A DNA stretch of 64,000 nucleotides from the NCBI RefSeq assembly GCF_000499845.2, contig NC_023759.2, positions 22,625,069 through 22,689,068 of the forward strand, read 5' to 3'. The position numbers and the translations under genes are program-made. This document shows, in pieces, positions 19,892 to 31,689 of this stretch (its first letter is position 1; each line of letters begins with the position of its first letter). Origin of the DNA: Phaseolus vulgaris. Its lineage: Eukaryota; Streptophyta; Magnoliopsida; Fabales; Fabaceae. Under the pieces are notes generated by a model. The model made no database searches. It was not told the DNA's origin and worked only from the letters and a program-made list of their open reading frames with translations.

Positions 19892-22800
19892 ATGGCCACT
19901 GTTTTCAGAACCCCCACTTTCCGGCCAACGCCTCCGCCGCCCACCGCCAAGTCGCCGAAACCCTCGCGCATCGCCGTTGCCTCGTTGAGCACTACCTGCT
20001 GGAGAAAACCCTCGCTCCTCTACTCCCTGCGGTTCCCTACTGTTCCCTCTCTGCGGTTCGTCAGGTTCGTTCCCTTCGCTTTCGACGGCGACACCGAGGC
20101 CCCACAGGTTCAGGAACCGGAGGTTCAGGTTTTGGTGAGGCTCTCCCTCTCTATCGCTAACGCTTTTGTCTTTTGTTCTTTGTTTATTAGCTTTGGAATT
20201 GGAACCAATTTTGAATTCTGGGTTTTATATTTGTTTGGAATTTTAGCATTTTCTGGTGCGGTACAAGAAGAAATTTGTTGAAATGATTATAGATATTGTG
20301 CTATAAAATCAATTAGCTGTGACATGTGAGAGTGTGAGGGGTGTGTTAAGATTCTACGTAAATTAGACACAATGGCCAATGCGCTCGTTATAATGACTTG
20401 TGTTGTACGATTATTCCCTCTTCAAATGTCTTTTGGAGTTGAGTTAGACCCAGTTCGTTTTCAATTCTAATATCAATCACCCAAATGTATATTTCAGTAT
20501 GGTCTTGCGGCAAACTTTTTAAGTATGTCCACATGAGGTTTGCGATAAGGATTTAACTTAGATAAAATTCCGTAATGCGTTTTGTGTCACTTCCTAATCA
20601 GAATTGGTGTTTTATCTTTGAAGATTTGCGTATTTAAGCTTTGCATTCGAAAATTATGCAAATTACGGAGGTCAGACTCCAATTCTAATTAGAGGACGAG
20701 GACAAATAAAACCTAAGGAACTGTTTATAAGTTTGTTTTTGTCCCCCCCTACGATAATGCTTTGGGAGGTTGTCCAAAGATTGAATATAGGGTGTTAAGT
20801 ATTAATGCTGCTAATTAATGTTTGAGGGTATGATGTAGTTTTTCTGTAAGCAATGCTGCACAGCTGGAATCTAGATAGGGTTTAGTGGGTTATGTCTGCC
20901 AAGGAGTATGGAAGGATTGAGTAAAATAAAAATCAAGTGCAGACAGTGGCTGGTTCTTCTGGTGCAGTAGACGAAGAAAGAAGAAGACTCTTGATGATAT
21001 TGATCTAGTATTTAGGGAAAAGGATCTTGCATACAAAGGGTGAGGTTTGGCAGTTATAGTTCAAGGTGGGGACTTTTCAGACTTCGTGACATTCCTACCT
21101 GATCACTTGAAAATTCTAAAATATGATTATTAAACCTTTGTTGTCTAACTCTATACTCTTGAGTTTACGATTCTAGATAGAGACAATGGATTAACTTGGT
21201 ACCAAACGCCTTTTTGGACAAACTTAGATAATCTCGTTAAACTTGTGTGAATTGGCACAAACTCTAATTAGAAACCTTAGAATGATTGGGTTTTTTCTCC
21301 TGCTTTTTACGCTTTGGCAATAGTGTTTTACTAGGGTTTGAATGATTTGGAGAAATTAACTCTTTCGAAATGTTTTCACTTTATGAACTTGTGTTTTTAT
21401 GAATAAACTTTATTATAGAGTGCAGGTAATATGTTTTTAATAATTTTTATAGGTTTAATTGCTCAATTATTGGTCCCCAAATCTTTTGAAAATTTCAAGT
21501 AGGTCCCTTTAACTAAGGAAGTTTCAAATTGGGTCTTGATCATGTAAATCTTTTTGAGTCCTTAAGGTTGGTTTATCTTTTGCCCCACGATTTCTTCTTT
21601 ATTGGTGGCTTGAAATGGGTAGAAAGTGACAATCTATGGCAGTTTTTGAAGGCCAAAAGTTGACAATCATAAATTGGCATTTTTGGTGGTTTCATCCTGC
21701 CAATAAGGAGGGAATAAGGAATATTCCGTGGAAGATAATGGTTAAACGGATTACTAACCCTAGGGACTTGATTAAAAAAAATACATGATTAAGGACCAAG
21801 TTGACCAACTCGTAGTTAGGGATCAGCTCAGTAATTAAAGCCTTGTTATAATATGGAATCTCCATGAGTTTACGTAAACTCATTAGTTTGACAACATCTT
21901 GTATTAAACTGCAGTGTCCTAGGCAGGCATAATTTACAAGAAAACAACCCTCTTACTGTAATATTGGATTTTTTTGCTACCTCAAGCACATTAGGTAAGT
22001 CAGTAGAACACGTAATCAACACCATATAACCCAAAATAGAACCAACATATATCACCTACAAAAATTAAATAAAATATCTTGAAATAAAAGAGATTACTCC
22101 GTTATAATCATTTTCGTTTCTATTGCTTGTTTGTCAACTATTTTACGATTCCTACTGCTTGTTTGTCAACTATTTTACGATTCCTCCTTGAGTTTAATTG
22201 AACTATCTAGTTTGACAACCTTGTAGGCAGGTGTTATGATATTTAGCATGTATCCAATTTTCCATCACTACACTACACGAATTACTCTTCATTATGGAGT
22301 CTGAATTTATCATTACAAGATTTTTGGCTCCACACTTTTTGGCTCACATGCAATTTTAGACTTTTCTGAGTATGATTTCACGCTTTAGGAATACACGTCA
22401 TTTTGACATTTTGTAATTTGACTAACTTAATAAAGGAAATAGTGGGGGTTCTCATCTCATGTACTAATGTAACAGGATCCTTTAGATGGTGCTGTTGACG
22501 TAAAGGACAATGCAAGTGACAATGAGGGTAGCGATGCTGATGAAGCATCTGCTTCACCTTTCGTATTGTTACTTCAATCATACAAAGAAGCATTGGCTAG
22601 TAATGATGAAGTCAAAATCACTGAGCTAGAATCATCATTAAAATCCATTGAAGACGAGCAAAAAGATCTTGAAGGTAAAATAGCGGCTTTATCTGAAGAA
22701 TTGTCAATAGAAAAGGTTCGGATTCTAAGGATTAGTGCAGACTTTGACAATTTTCGGAAGAGGACAGAGAGAGATCGCCTTTCACTGGTCACAAATGCTC

Positions 22801-24064
22801 AGGGTGAAGTTGTGGAAAGTTTATTGCCTGTATTGGATAATTTTGAGAGAGCAAAAACCCAGATTAAGGTGGAGACAGAGGGAGAGGAGAAAGTAAACAA
22901 CAGCTATCAGAGCATATATAAGCAATTCAATGAAATTCTAACTTCACTTGGAGTTGAACCAGTGGAGACAATTGGAACACCCTTTGATCCATTGGTAAGC
23001 TAATCTGCATTCAGCAATTTCAATGTGTAGACTTGTAGTTAAATTCAAGTTTATCTAATTTTCAAGAAAAATAATCTTATCATTATAGAGGGGATAACGT
23101 TTTATGTAAAAATGAAACTGATAAATTTAAATTTTCTATTATAAAGGCTAGAATGCACCAAACTTTTATAATTGTCAATTTTTGTTAGTTGCACTATGCC
23201 CTTAATTTTTGTTCAACTTCTGTAATATAATGTATATTGTATTTGGATTATTACCATATATATCTTAGATTTTTTGTCTCTTCCCTGAAAAATATCTTAT
23301 TTTTGTTTAAGAAAATATGTTTTGTATGGTTACAGTCTTCCATTACATTTTTTATGGCATAATGCTGTCATCTATGATTGATGCAGGCACGCAAACCTGT
23401 TGGCTCGAAATTCAATCATGTCCTTGATGAACTTTTTCAAACACTTCATCAAGCTTGTTCAGGTTTCCTGAAGACCTTGACACGCTTTTAACCCAAAGCA
23501 ATTCTTGATTGTTTCGAGCCAACTTGGTGAGTGTAAAACTGCATCACAAAAAGTATCAAGGGAAAGAAGGTTTTAGCGAAATGTGTTGAGAATCTCATCT
23601 CAAACTCAAGATATAATGTTAGTAAATAGAGAATTACTTCCCGCTGGTTGGTTGTAAGATACTTTGATTCAAACATTTTGCGTCAGCTACGGCCTTGAAT
23701 AAAACACTAGGACACATGGTTCTGTTATCTAGAAATTTTATTTTGTTGTTTCTGAAGTATTGGACTTCCGGGTCATAAGAACAAGTTTTTCTGATAAATT
23801 ATATTTTCGTTTTACTTGTAAAAGCTCCATGAAGCGATTATGCGTGAGGATTCTGCTGAATTTGAGGATGGGATCATAATTCAAGAATTCAGAAAGGGTT
23901 TTAAACTTGGTGACCGTCTCTTGCGTCCATCAATGGTGAAGGTATCAGCTGGTCCTGGACCTGCAAAGCCTGAACAAGAAGCACCGCAAGAAGATAAAGT
24001 TAACACTGAAATCTCGGAGGACAGTAAAGAGATCGAGGGTGGGACAGAAGCAGATTCTGCTTGA
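19892..24064 (+). CDS. EMB1241: Plastid GrpE co-chaperone, complete, three exons
   Basis: Exons 19892-20134, 22476-22994 and 23825-24064, all phase 0 with GT-AG introns (2341 and 830 bp), giving 333 residues. The first about 80 residues are Ser/Pro/Arg-rich and poor in acidic residues, as in a chloroplast transit peptide. A short acidic linker follows, then a long coiled coil (about residues 112-185) containing ISADFDNFRKRTERDR, and the C-terminal GrpE signature in exon 3 (GFKLGDRLLRPSMVKVSAG). GrpE is the nucleotide-exchange factor of Hsp70; here the partner would be stromal cpHsp70. From memory it resembles Arabidopsis EMB1241 (At5g17710) closely; the symbol denotes likely orthology only. 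Start chosen as the first ATG giving the transit peptide. Acidic tail rich in Glu. It appears functional. Confidence 0.93.
21452..21842. mobile_element. MITE in GrpE intron 1
   Basis: 391 bp with terminal inverted repeats of about 30 bp: GGTTTAATTGCTCAATTATT on the left, and AATTAAAGCC closing an inverted copy on the right. Flanking 8-mers TTTTTATA and TTGTTATA match at 7 of 8, a probable target duplication of hAT or MULE size. Non-coding. Confidence 0.6.
22121..22187. repeat. Short tandem duplication in GrpE intron 1
   Basis: Two adjacent copies of a roughly 32-bp unit containing GCTTGTTTGTCAACTATTTT. Confidence 0.85.
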
Positions 24065-24615
24065 GAGGTCAAAACTTTTGCCTGATTTCAGTTTTGAAAT
24101 AGTAGATCAATTTTAATCTCCAGGAACATTATGTTGGCTGTAAGAGTTGCCCCAGAAAGTATTCCACTCAAGTTTCCCTTGAAAGAAAGTTAGTATTGTG
24201 AGATTTTGAATTATATTTTGAATTTTTATGTCTTTACATGTCTTTCGTAGAGATGACTAAATTTTCAGAAGTAACATTTTCCTGAAAGGAAAATTAAGTT
24301 GCAAATGTTGAAGTGCAGGAATCAGATTATTAATTCTTTGGTTTGGCAATGCAATGCAGCAATTATTTTGGTTCTTTTACAGCCTCAATAAACAAAGTCT
24401 TAGATAATGCATGAACTTAAAAAAATAAGTGTTGAAGGGAAGATATTTATGTACCTGATTTTTTTTAGATATAAAGGGAACAAATCCAAGTATCATTCTT
24501 AGTTCTTACACCATTCAGAATCCGTATTGTGCCAATCTTTGAAAGTGTTAGAGAATATGAATAGAGCTTCCGTAAGGAAAATGCTACCTTTTTACTGGAT
24601 AATGGTGTCTTCGTT

Positions 24616-24993
24616 TGGCAATTGCTTTCTTTATCAGATGCTTTTGAATCTGCACCCAATTAGTTTCTGAAATTTCAACATTGTCCTTTATTCTGGTATT
24701 GAAAAATACACGAAAAAGAAAATTTGGAATAGATTTTTTGTGTTCCAAAAATTAAAGTAGAATTCTGATAAACAAAATCTGAAAATATATTTTAAAAAAT
24801 AAAAATTCGAAAATGTATTCTGGAAATGTATTATGAAAATTCAAATCTGAAAAAACATCTAAATTTATAAATGTATTTAAAAGCATTTTAGTTATTTCAC
24901 ATAACATTGGGTGCATGCTAAAAAACAGTGGGTGCAGGCTAAAAGAATTGGGTGTAAGAAGCTAAAATAACATTGGGTGTAAGAAGCAATTGC
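24616..24993. mobile_element. MULE-type MITE
   Basis: Left end GGCAATTGCTTTCTT with CTGCACCCAATT further in; right end AATTGGGTGTAAGAAGCAATTGCC is the inverted counterpart. The interior is AT-rich and non-coding. The target duplication is imperfect. Its ends resemble those of the larger MULE immediately to the right. Confidence 0.5.
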
Positions 24994-25684
24994 CTTTTGT
25001 TTCTATATATAATACATCAAAGCAATTGCTTCTTGCATCCAATCAATTTTGATTTCCTTCTTGCATCCAATCAATTTTGATTTCCTTCTTGCATCCAATC
25101 AATTTTGATTGAAAGCCGATGAACTTTTTAAAATCTCATTGTATCCTTTTCTTTTTTTATTTTGAAAAAGCGTGTAGGGTGGGGTGCAGAGAAGCTTGAT
25201 TTGTTTTTGGTGATGGTTTGAGCTGCAGAGGAGGAGGTTTTGGAGGGACCTTTTCAGGCTAAGGTCCGGTTGACATTGTTGTGAGGTAAGAATCCATTTA
25301 AACTGATTTTTCGCATTTCGTTCGAGCTGAGGTTGTTCTGGATATCGTTATCTGGAAGCCTAGTTATTACCTTACAGATACTGGTGTCTGGAAGCCATTA
25401 TTAGTCACTCCGGATGCAAAATTTCGTAAGTATTTAACATTTGCAGTTGAAGCTTTTGGACGTTTATGTCTGTAGTGTAAAACTAACTTACGGACATCAT
25501 TATCTGAAATAAGGTTCTACATTTCGGATGTACATATCCGGAATGATGATGTATGTGTTCTGGATTTAGGGATGCGGAATTATGTTTTTTGCGTTGTGGA
25601 TTCATTTATCGAAAAGCTAAGTGATGGTTTTTTTAGCATTGTCAATGGATACAACAAACTCATTCATGGGAGATTAATGTGTGG

Positions 25685-26250
25685 CTAGGGGTGGCAAAGC
25701 GGGCCGCCCCGCCCCGTTTAGGCTTACAAAATGCGGGTTGGTTTTCATGACCCGTCCCGCATGCGGGTTGGCTCGCGGGCTGGCCCGCTTTTTTTTTCTT
25801 TCTTTTGGAACGTAGAGGAGGAGTGGAGGCAGTAGCGGTGTGCAGCAGCGGAGCGACAGTTGCAGGCGAAGCCACGCGCAGTCGCAAGCGAAGCGAGCGA
25901 CGCTGCAAAGGAGAGTGTGTCGTGTGTTGTGTGCGTTTTTGGAACAACGTAATTGCGTTGTGTTTTGAGTGAAAACCTAATTTTCTTTCACTCAAAGTTG
26001 TCACTCCTCCACTGGACCAAGTGAAAACCTAATTTTCTTTCACTCAAAGTTGTCACTCCTACACTGGACCATTGTTGTGAAGTTAATTAATTTTTTTTAT
26101 TTTTTTATTTTTTTATGGGCTAGCGGGCTAGCCTGCCCCGCAAAACCCGCGGCCCACGCGTGCCAGCAGGTTGAAAATGTCAGTTCGCCTTGCGATTTTT
26201 AGCGTGGGCCGCGGGCCGGCCCGTACGACCCACCCCACTTTGCCACCCCT
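25685..26250. mobile_element. hAT-like non-autonomous element, GC-rich, perfect 8-bp TSD
   Basis: Starts CTAGGGGTGGCAAAGCGGGC and ends CCCACTTTGCCACCCCT; the inverted AGGGGTGGCAAAG is shared. Flanked by ATGTGTGG on both sides (25677-25684 and 26251-26258). An 8-bp duplication and CAGGGGTGGCAAA-like ends are hAT features. Subterminal parts are rich in GGGCC/CGGG palindromes, and a 51-bp unit containing CTTTCACTCAAAGTTGTCAC is tandemly duplicated at about 25968-26070. Confidence 0.88.
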
Positions 26251-26419
26251 ATGTGTGGGATAGATTAGATGATGTTGATCTGGAGCAATCAATAACTTAT
26301 AACGCGTTAGACAATGAACATAGGGCACATGAGTGTAGTGAGACATTTACTACAAATGAGGCATGGTAAATGTTAGGCTTGTGAATGTTATTTTTATGAA
26401 TGATTTTAAAATTTGGCAT

Positions 26420-28196
26420 ATGTTGTTGTAGGTATTTCGTGATTGAGATGAGCTGTTAGAGTAGGCGAGAAGTGTTGGCTATATTGAGGTCAGATATATG
26501 GACGAGGCAACGAGGAAGGATGACCTACATATTATTATGTTGTGAGAGAGGAGGTAAATACAAATGATATAAAAAAGATGTAGATATCAGTCGAACGGGA
26601 AGTAGGAAGTGTGAGTGTCCTTTCAGATTGAGAGGCAAACCAGTGAAATGTGATCAAGGGTGGACGGTTGAATTAATTTGTGGTTCTCACAATTATGATT
26701 TGGCAGAGACAATGGTCGGTCATCCGTATGCTAGAAGGTTAAGTGTAGAGGAAAAAGTTATGGTTGAGGATATGACTAAAACTTCAGTAGTGAAGCTAAG
26801 AAATATTTTACTAACCATGAAAGTGAGAAATGAGAAGAATGTGACGACGATAAAGTAAGTTTATAACGCAATGAGTGTTCACCGAAGATCATAACGAGGT
26901 CACATAACAGAAATGAAATAGTTCATGTTGTTACTGGAGTGAAACATGTACATGCATGGTGTAGGTGTGAAGAGGTGTCGAATGTTGTACAAGATATATT
27001 TTGGACACACCCAAATTCAGTAAAGCTAGTGAACTCGTTTAATATTGTTATACGTACAAAACGAACAAGTATAGGATGTTGTTACTTGAGGTTGTTGGGA
27101 TTATATCAACTGGTTTGACTTTTTCCGCTGCATTTTGTTTACTAGCAGCAGAAAAGGAAAATAATTTTTTCTGGGCCCTTGACAGACTTAAAGGGTTGTT
27201 TGTGAGAATTGATTCATACCCTAGGGTGGTGGTATGTAATTAGAATCGTGTTTCTTGAAGCTTATAATTTGCTTTGTCGATTTCACATCGATAAAAATGT
27301 GAAAGCAAAATGTAAAATGTTGGTTCATCCAAAAAAGGCTTGGGATCAAGTAATGCAAGCTTGGGGATCTGTTGTGGATTGTGATATTGTTAAGGCCTTT
27401 GTAGATCGTGTGAATGTTTTTCAAGTTCTCTGTTCTCCATGACCTATACTTGTTGATTATGTGATGGTTACATGGTTACGTCCACAAAGAAAAATTTGTG
27501 AAGGCATGGACAGATAAGGTCATGCACTTAGGAAACACAACAAGTAACAGGGTTGAGGCGGCACACTGGAGCCTAAAGAGAATTCTTTAGAATTCCATGG
27601 GGGATTTATGTTTTTGCTGAGATTCGATGAATAAGATGATTATTTTACAACATAATGCAATCAAAGCTTCATTCCAAAAGAGTCTGCATGTGGTCGGACA
27701 TCGATTTAAGGTTACAGCTTACAAAAAATTGTTAGGTTTGTGTCAAAATATGCTTTGAACCTTATTGTCGAAGAGCTTGATAGGGTTAAATCAATGAGGT
27801 TTGATAAAAAAAGGTGTGGATGTAGTCTTACATGTACTCATGGTCTTCCGTGTGCGTGTGAAATGGCTTCATTTGATGTAGGTAGCATACCACTTTAATC
27901 AGTACATGTCATGTGGACTTGATTAAGCTTTGAAGATATTGCAACTGAATAATGTTCATATGAGTTGTCAATTGACAAAGAGTTTGAGGTGATCGCAAAG
28001 CGGTTGAAAGACTTGGACATTGCAAGTAAGGTTAACATCAAAACTAAATTGCAAGAGATTGTCTTTCTAGAGAAGACATCTATTTACACATCACATGATA
28101 AGGTCAAAATAAAAGGTGTTGTAAAGATGGCTCGTCCTACCAAATTCATGAGATTAACTAAGCGAGTCTCTTCTTATTTAGAACTGAAGTACTAGG
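26420..28196 (+). pseudogene. MULE transposase pseudogene (FAR1-type DNA binding, DDE core, SWIM)
   Basis: Recognisable blocks in order: a FAR1-like DNA-binding segment around 26610-26860 (CPFRLRGKPVKCDQGWTVEL), part of the catalytic core around 26950-27440 (LLCRFHIDKNVKAKCKML), later core segments at 27450-27760, and a SWIM zinc-finger motif around 27815-27870 (CGCSLTCTHGLPCACEM). Reading requires several frame changes and passes many stops, so it is dead. The family comprises Mutator-like transposases related to FHY3/FAR1; such copies are common in legume genomes. Confidence 0.8.
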
Positions 28197-28199
28197 ACC

Positions 28200-29181
28200 A
28201 CCTCGTCTTCTTCTAACCGATGCAATTGGTCGCACACGGCCCGAATTAGAAAGTCCTCCACCTTTAGTCCTCACCATCTTACTATTCATAAAAATAACAT
28301 CCAATAAAAAATTAAAATGGAACAAAGATAGTATAAAAGAATAAATAAAAAATAACATATTGCTAAGTGCCTTAATCTTATAACACAAATTTTAAGGGCA
28401 GAGATAGTAGGAACATCAATGATCATAAAAAATCAATGCAAAAAACCCTTCCAGATCCCTTCATCCGCAGTTAATACGAATATTAATATCCGAAACTCAT
28501 TCATAAGCAAGCCCTTTTGGATGAAGCCATCCGCAGCACATAAATACCTTTCACACAAGCATATATGGAAATCAAAAATGACTTCCGCACAAGCATATCC
28601 GCAATGCACACGCATGTTAAAACTGGCCTTGCGCAACAATGGAAGACCTTCGCGCTCCTGGGTTCGTCTTCATTCAAGGGGTCCTTCAGGTCAAGCCTTC
28701 ATTGCCTAAGAGGAGAAATGCCAACGAGAACGAAGGTTGTTGGAGGCTGCTGCGTTGGTGCGAGAATGAAGGCTGTTGGCGGCTGCTGCATTGGTGCGAG
28801 AACGAAGGCTGTTGGATGTGTGATTGGGTACACAATTCAGTTAACCTAATTTCATTTTTATTAAGAGCATTTCAGTACTTTCGCATGCATAATTGGGTGT
28901 CAGTCTAATTTAATTGGGTGCAGGGAGAATCATCCTACATCAAACCCAAAGTAAATATCCAGAGAAAAACAAAAGAGTGGCTTTTGCTTTTTACAGTCCC
29001 TAATTACTGTCCGCACCTCCATAATTTTTAAATTGCCTCTTCTACCTTTTATGCTTTATTTCAAAGGAGCTACTTCATCACTTTTCTTGCTTACGTGTTC
29101 CGGTTTGATGGTAGTTTAAAGTTAGTTATGAATGAGTATTAATAAAATTTTAATGATTGTGAAACAGGTTTTGGGATTATT
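28200..29181. other. Right part of MULE and flank before the 15-kb element
   Basis: No coding signal. Open frames at 28419-28908 do not resemble any protein and overlap a tandem repeat. Confidence 0.4.
28720..28828 (+). repeat. Short tandem repeat, about 39-bp unit
   Basis: Two to three imperfect copies of a unit containing GGTGCGAGAATGAAGGCTGT. It lies inside the MULE region; no function is visible. Confidence 0.7.
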
Positions 29182-29186
29182 TGATC

Positions 29187-30241
29187 TATTCCGGCCGGTT
29201 GACCGGGATCGTCTTTGCGCGTGGCTTGTCCCTGCGAGCTAGGGCACCTTCGTCTTGCTCCGTCTATGGGTACCTGAAAGAAGTGGACAAAGGGCGCCCT
29301 CGCGGCCGTTTGCACTCCGACGATCAAGTCAGCTAGCGAGAAACATCAAAAGGGACACCCTTGAGAGGTGGTCGAGGAAACTGTACTGAATGACTGAAAA
29401 AACTGTGTGACTAAAACTGTGTTGCCCTAATTGCCTTGTGCTCACTGTGAGTGCATCGCGAAGACAACTAGGGTTTGCTCAGTGTATCTGTGTGTCTTAG
29501 GGTAAAAATCTGATCCCTTCAAATGCTCCCAAGGTCCCTTTTTATACACCTCTCATCTTTTAAAGCGCGTTAAAGCGCATTGAAAGCGTATAAAAACATT
29601 CCTTGGAACATTCAAATCTTAACTGAATGAACGCGTACCTTGGCAATCTTTCACTGAAACCTTTAATGAGCACGTGTGCCTTGCCACGTGCCCTTCTGAC
29701 TTGATCGTTATTCTGTGCAGAGGGCCCCACAGCGCCGCAACTCAACTTAGGGTTATTCCATCATGTGAGCCCTCTTTCCTGCGAAGTGCTTCTGGCTCGT
29801 GGGTTAATTTTCTGGGTGCCAACTCATGCGTCCCAATCACTAGTTACTTGCCCTGGGGGTGGATCTACCTTTCCCTCGTACCATGCACGTGGTTCTCCCC
29901 TGGTTATGGCCCTCTCATGGGTCGTATCTGTTCCAGGGTCTCCCAGCGGTGGCAATGGTACTTCACGAGTCAGGATATCCCCTTCTGGTGCTAGACTTAT
30001 GGCCTCGAAGCCACACTTCTCTTCACCTTCCTTCTGTTCTGTATGGCCGAGACTCGAAGCCTCTCGGGCGATGTCTTTACTCGGCGATGCCTCTCTTGGG
30101 CGATGCCTCTTTTGGGCGACGCCCCTGCGAGGCACTGACTCGAGTAGTTAACTTGTTGACTTCTCTTCCTTGGGTCCCTCGAGGGGCCCCCACCATGCGT
30201 TGACTCTAATCTTTGGTCAACGTCCCTGACGGGACGGTACA
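29187..30241 (-). repeat. 3' LTR of gypsy element 2
   Basis: Outer end TATTCCGGCCGGTTGACCGG (mutated from TGTTCC seen in the other LTR), inner end GACGGGACGGTACA. 1055 bp. It contains about 89 bp (29679-29767) missing from the 5' LTR. Conserved block at 29272-29331; GGCGATGCC-type repeats at 30070-30122. Confidence 0.92.
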
Positions 30242-30260
30242 CAAGCCCCCCAGTCTTGAG
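30242..30260 (-). promoter_or_regulatory. Polypurine tract of gypsy element 2
   Basis: On the minus strand ACTGGGGGGCTTG lies directly before the 3' LTR, the expected place of the plus-strand primer. Confidence 0.8.
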
Positions 30261-30702
30261 CTGAAACTAGTTTCAGCGAAAAGACTAAGGCTAAGGCCTT
30301 GCCCCCACTGTCCTTGCGATACTTTGATGACGCGTCACTCCCTGACTGGTTGACGTGACATTTTCTGCACCGCCGGCGCAACGCACCCTCGAGGACTCTG
30401 ACGATGTGATATTCTCTGAGCAAGAAAAGTGACTCTTCAGGTCGTGCCTTAATCTTGTGACACGTGGCCCAATCGCACAGTGCTCCTTTTGTGTCCTTTG
30501 GCGCCTCAACTGTAATATTTGGGTCTTTGAAATCCCGTACTGGCACTCATCGTTTCTACGTTTTCGCATCTTCTTCGCACCGTTCATCTTCCTTCCAAAG
30601 AGTTCTTCTTGCGTTCTTTTCTTGTTGACTCTTTCCTTCTGCACTACTACTAAACCTTTCTTCTTTGATCTTTTAGTTCCTTCATTGACAGCTTGTGCCA
30701 AC

Positions 30703-31689
30703 ATGTCTACCAACCCTTCTTCCCCGAGAGTTAACCCTAAGGATCTTTACGCGTGGGCTTCGCGCGAACTTCTTGACGAGTGCTCGAGCTTACTTTCCGT
30801 CAGGGCCTGGAGGGAACATGTGGGGGACCCGAGCACTTACGATCACCGTGCCTTCGCGAAGAGGCACGATGACGATATCGCCGTGCTTCCTTGTACCCTA
30901 GGCGAGTCTGTGTGTGGGGACGAGCGGGCCAACAATGGAGTTCCCTTTTTCTACTTATACCAGGTGGTCTTTAAGTGCGTCGGTGTGCGCCTGCCTTTCT
31001 CTAGGTTCGAGAGAGAACTGCTGACGGAGATCAATGCTGCCCCAGCCCAACTGTACCCCAACAGCTGGGCCTTTGTCAAAGCCTTCGACATTCTGTTCGG
31101 TTTCCTTGGGTGTGCACCCTCCGTTGACATCTTTCTTCACTTCTTCGAAGTGAAAAGGCAAAGAAATAACCTCTGGGTGACACTCAGCAATGTTCCCGGT
31201 AGGGTCCTGTTAACCCCATTCTAGCAATCCTTCACGGGGTGGAAAGGCAAGTTCTTCAAGGTTTGCTGTTCCGACCTTGTGCCCTCTGCTCTGGACGACT
31301 TTCCCCTGTATTGGGTGGGGAGGCCAGAGCCCTGAAGTCCAAGCCTCTTAAGAAGTTGCCTCCGAGGGATCAGGAGGCTTGCCGGATCTTGGCGGGTGCT
31401 GGAGGCTTTGACGCTGCTGCCTTGATAAGCCTGGAATACAATGCTGAGGCCTTGGAAAAATACATATGTACGAGAAACTTCCCTTATGACCTTCCTATTC
31501 CTTGCTTTGGCTAGGTTTTTGCATGATTTTATTTTGAAATGCCTTAGTTGGTGCTCGTCTTTTACCATGCTTGCCCCTTTTTGCACAGGTTCGAAGATAA
31601 ACAAGCAACAAAGGTTGTTGCTGACCCTGGCGTTGAGGCTCGAGGATGGGGCTTCTTCATCACCTTGCTCAAACTCCGGGGGCCACTAA
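30703..31689 (+). pseudogene. Antisense ORF copy A of gypsy element 2, truncated
   Basis: Begins MSTNPSSPRVNPKDLYAW and matches copy B (32821 onward) through the N-terminal domain (Transposase_28-like), including LPCTLGE and CGDERANNGVPFFY. A TAG at 31222-31224 stands where copy B has Gln. The donor is at 31467/31468 and the acceptor at 31588/31589 (121-bp intron, phase 1), at the same place as in copy B and element 1. Exon 2 is short, ends at 31689, and lacks the Pro-rich and coiled-coil parts. It is the copy nearest the 3' LTR. Function unknown. Confidence 0.75.

Larger units (their letters stand above)
25024..28934 (+). mobile_element. Decayed MULE (Mutator-like transposon)
   Basis: Left end GCAATTGCTTCTTGCATCC, with three 29-bp tandem copies of a unit containing CTTGCATCCAATCAATTTTG (25029-25113). 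The right end, near 28905-28934, contains the inverted motif AATTGGGTGCAGGGAG. It encloses a FAR1/MULE transposase pseudogene. Exact ends and 9-bp target duplication were not settled. It carries the hAT-like MITE at 25685-26250. Confidence 0.5.

Noticed and set aside
19892..20281. GrpE exon 1 read through into intron 1 as a single-exon gene
   Set aside because: A good GT donor at 20135 and phase-matched exon 2 with clear GrpE similarity make splicing the better model.
29674..30203. Overlapping open frames in both strands of the LTR (also 43699-44147)
   Set aside because: They lie in GC-rich LTR sequence, repeat in each LTR copy, and show no conserved protein; LTRs are non-coding here.
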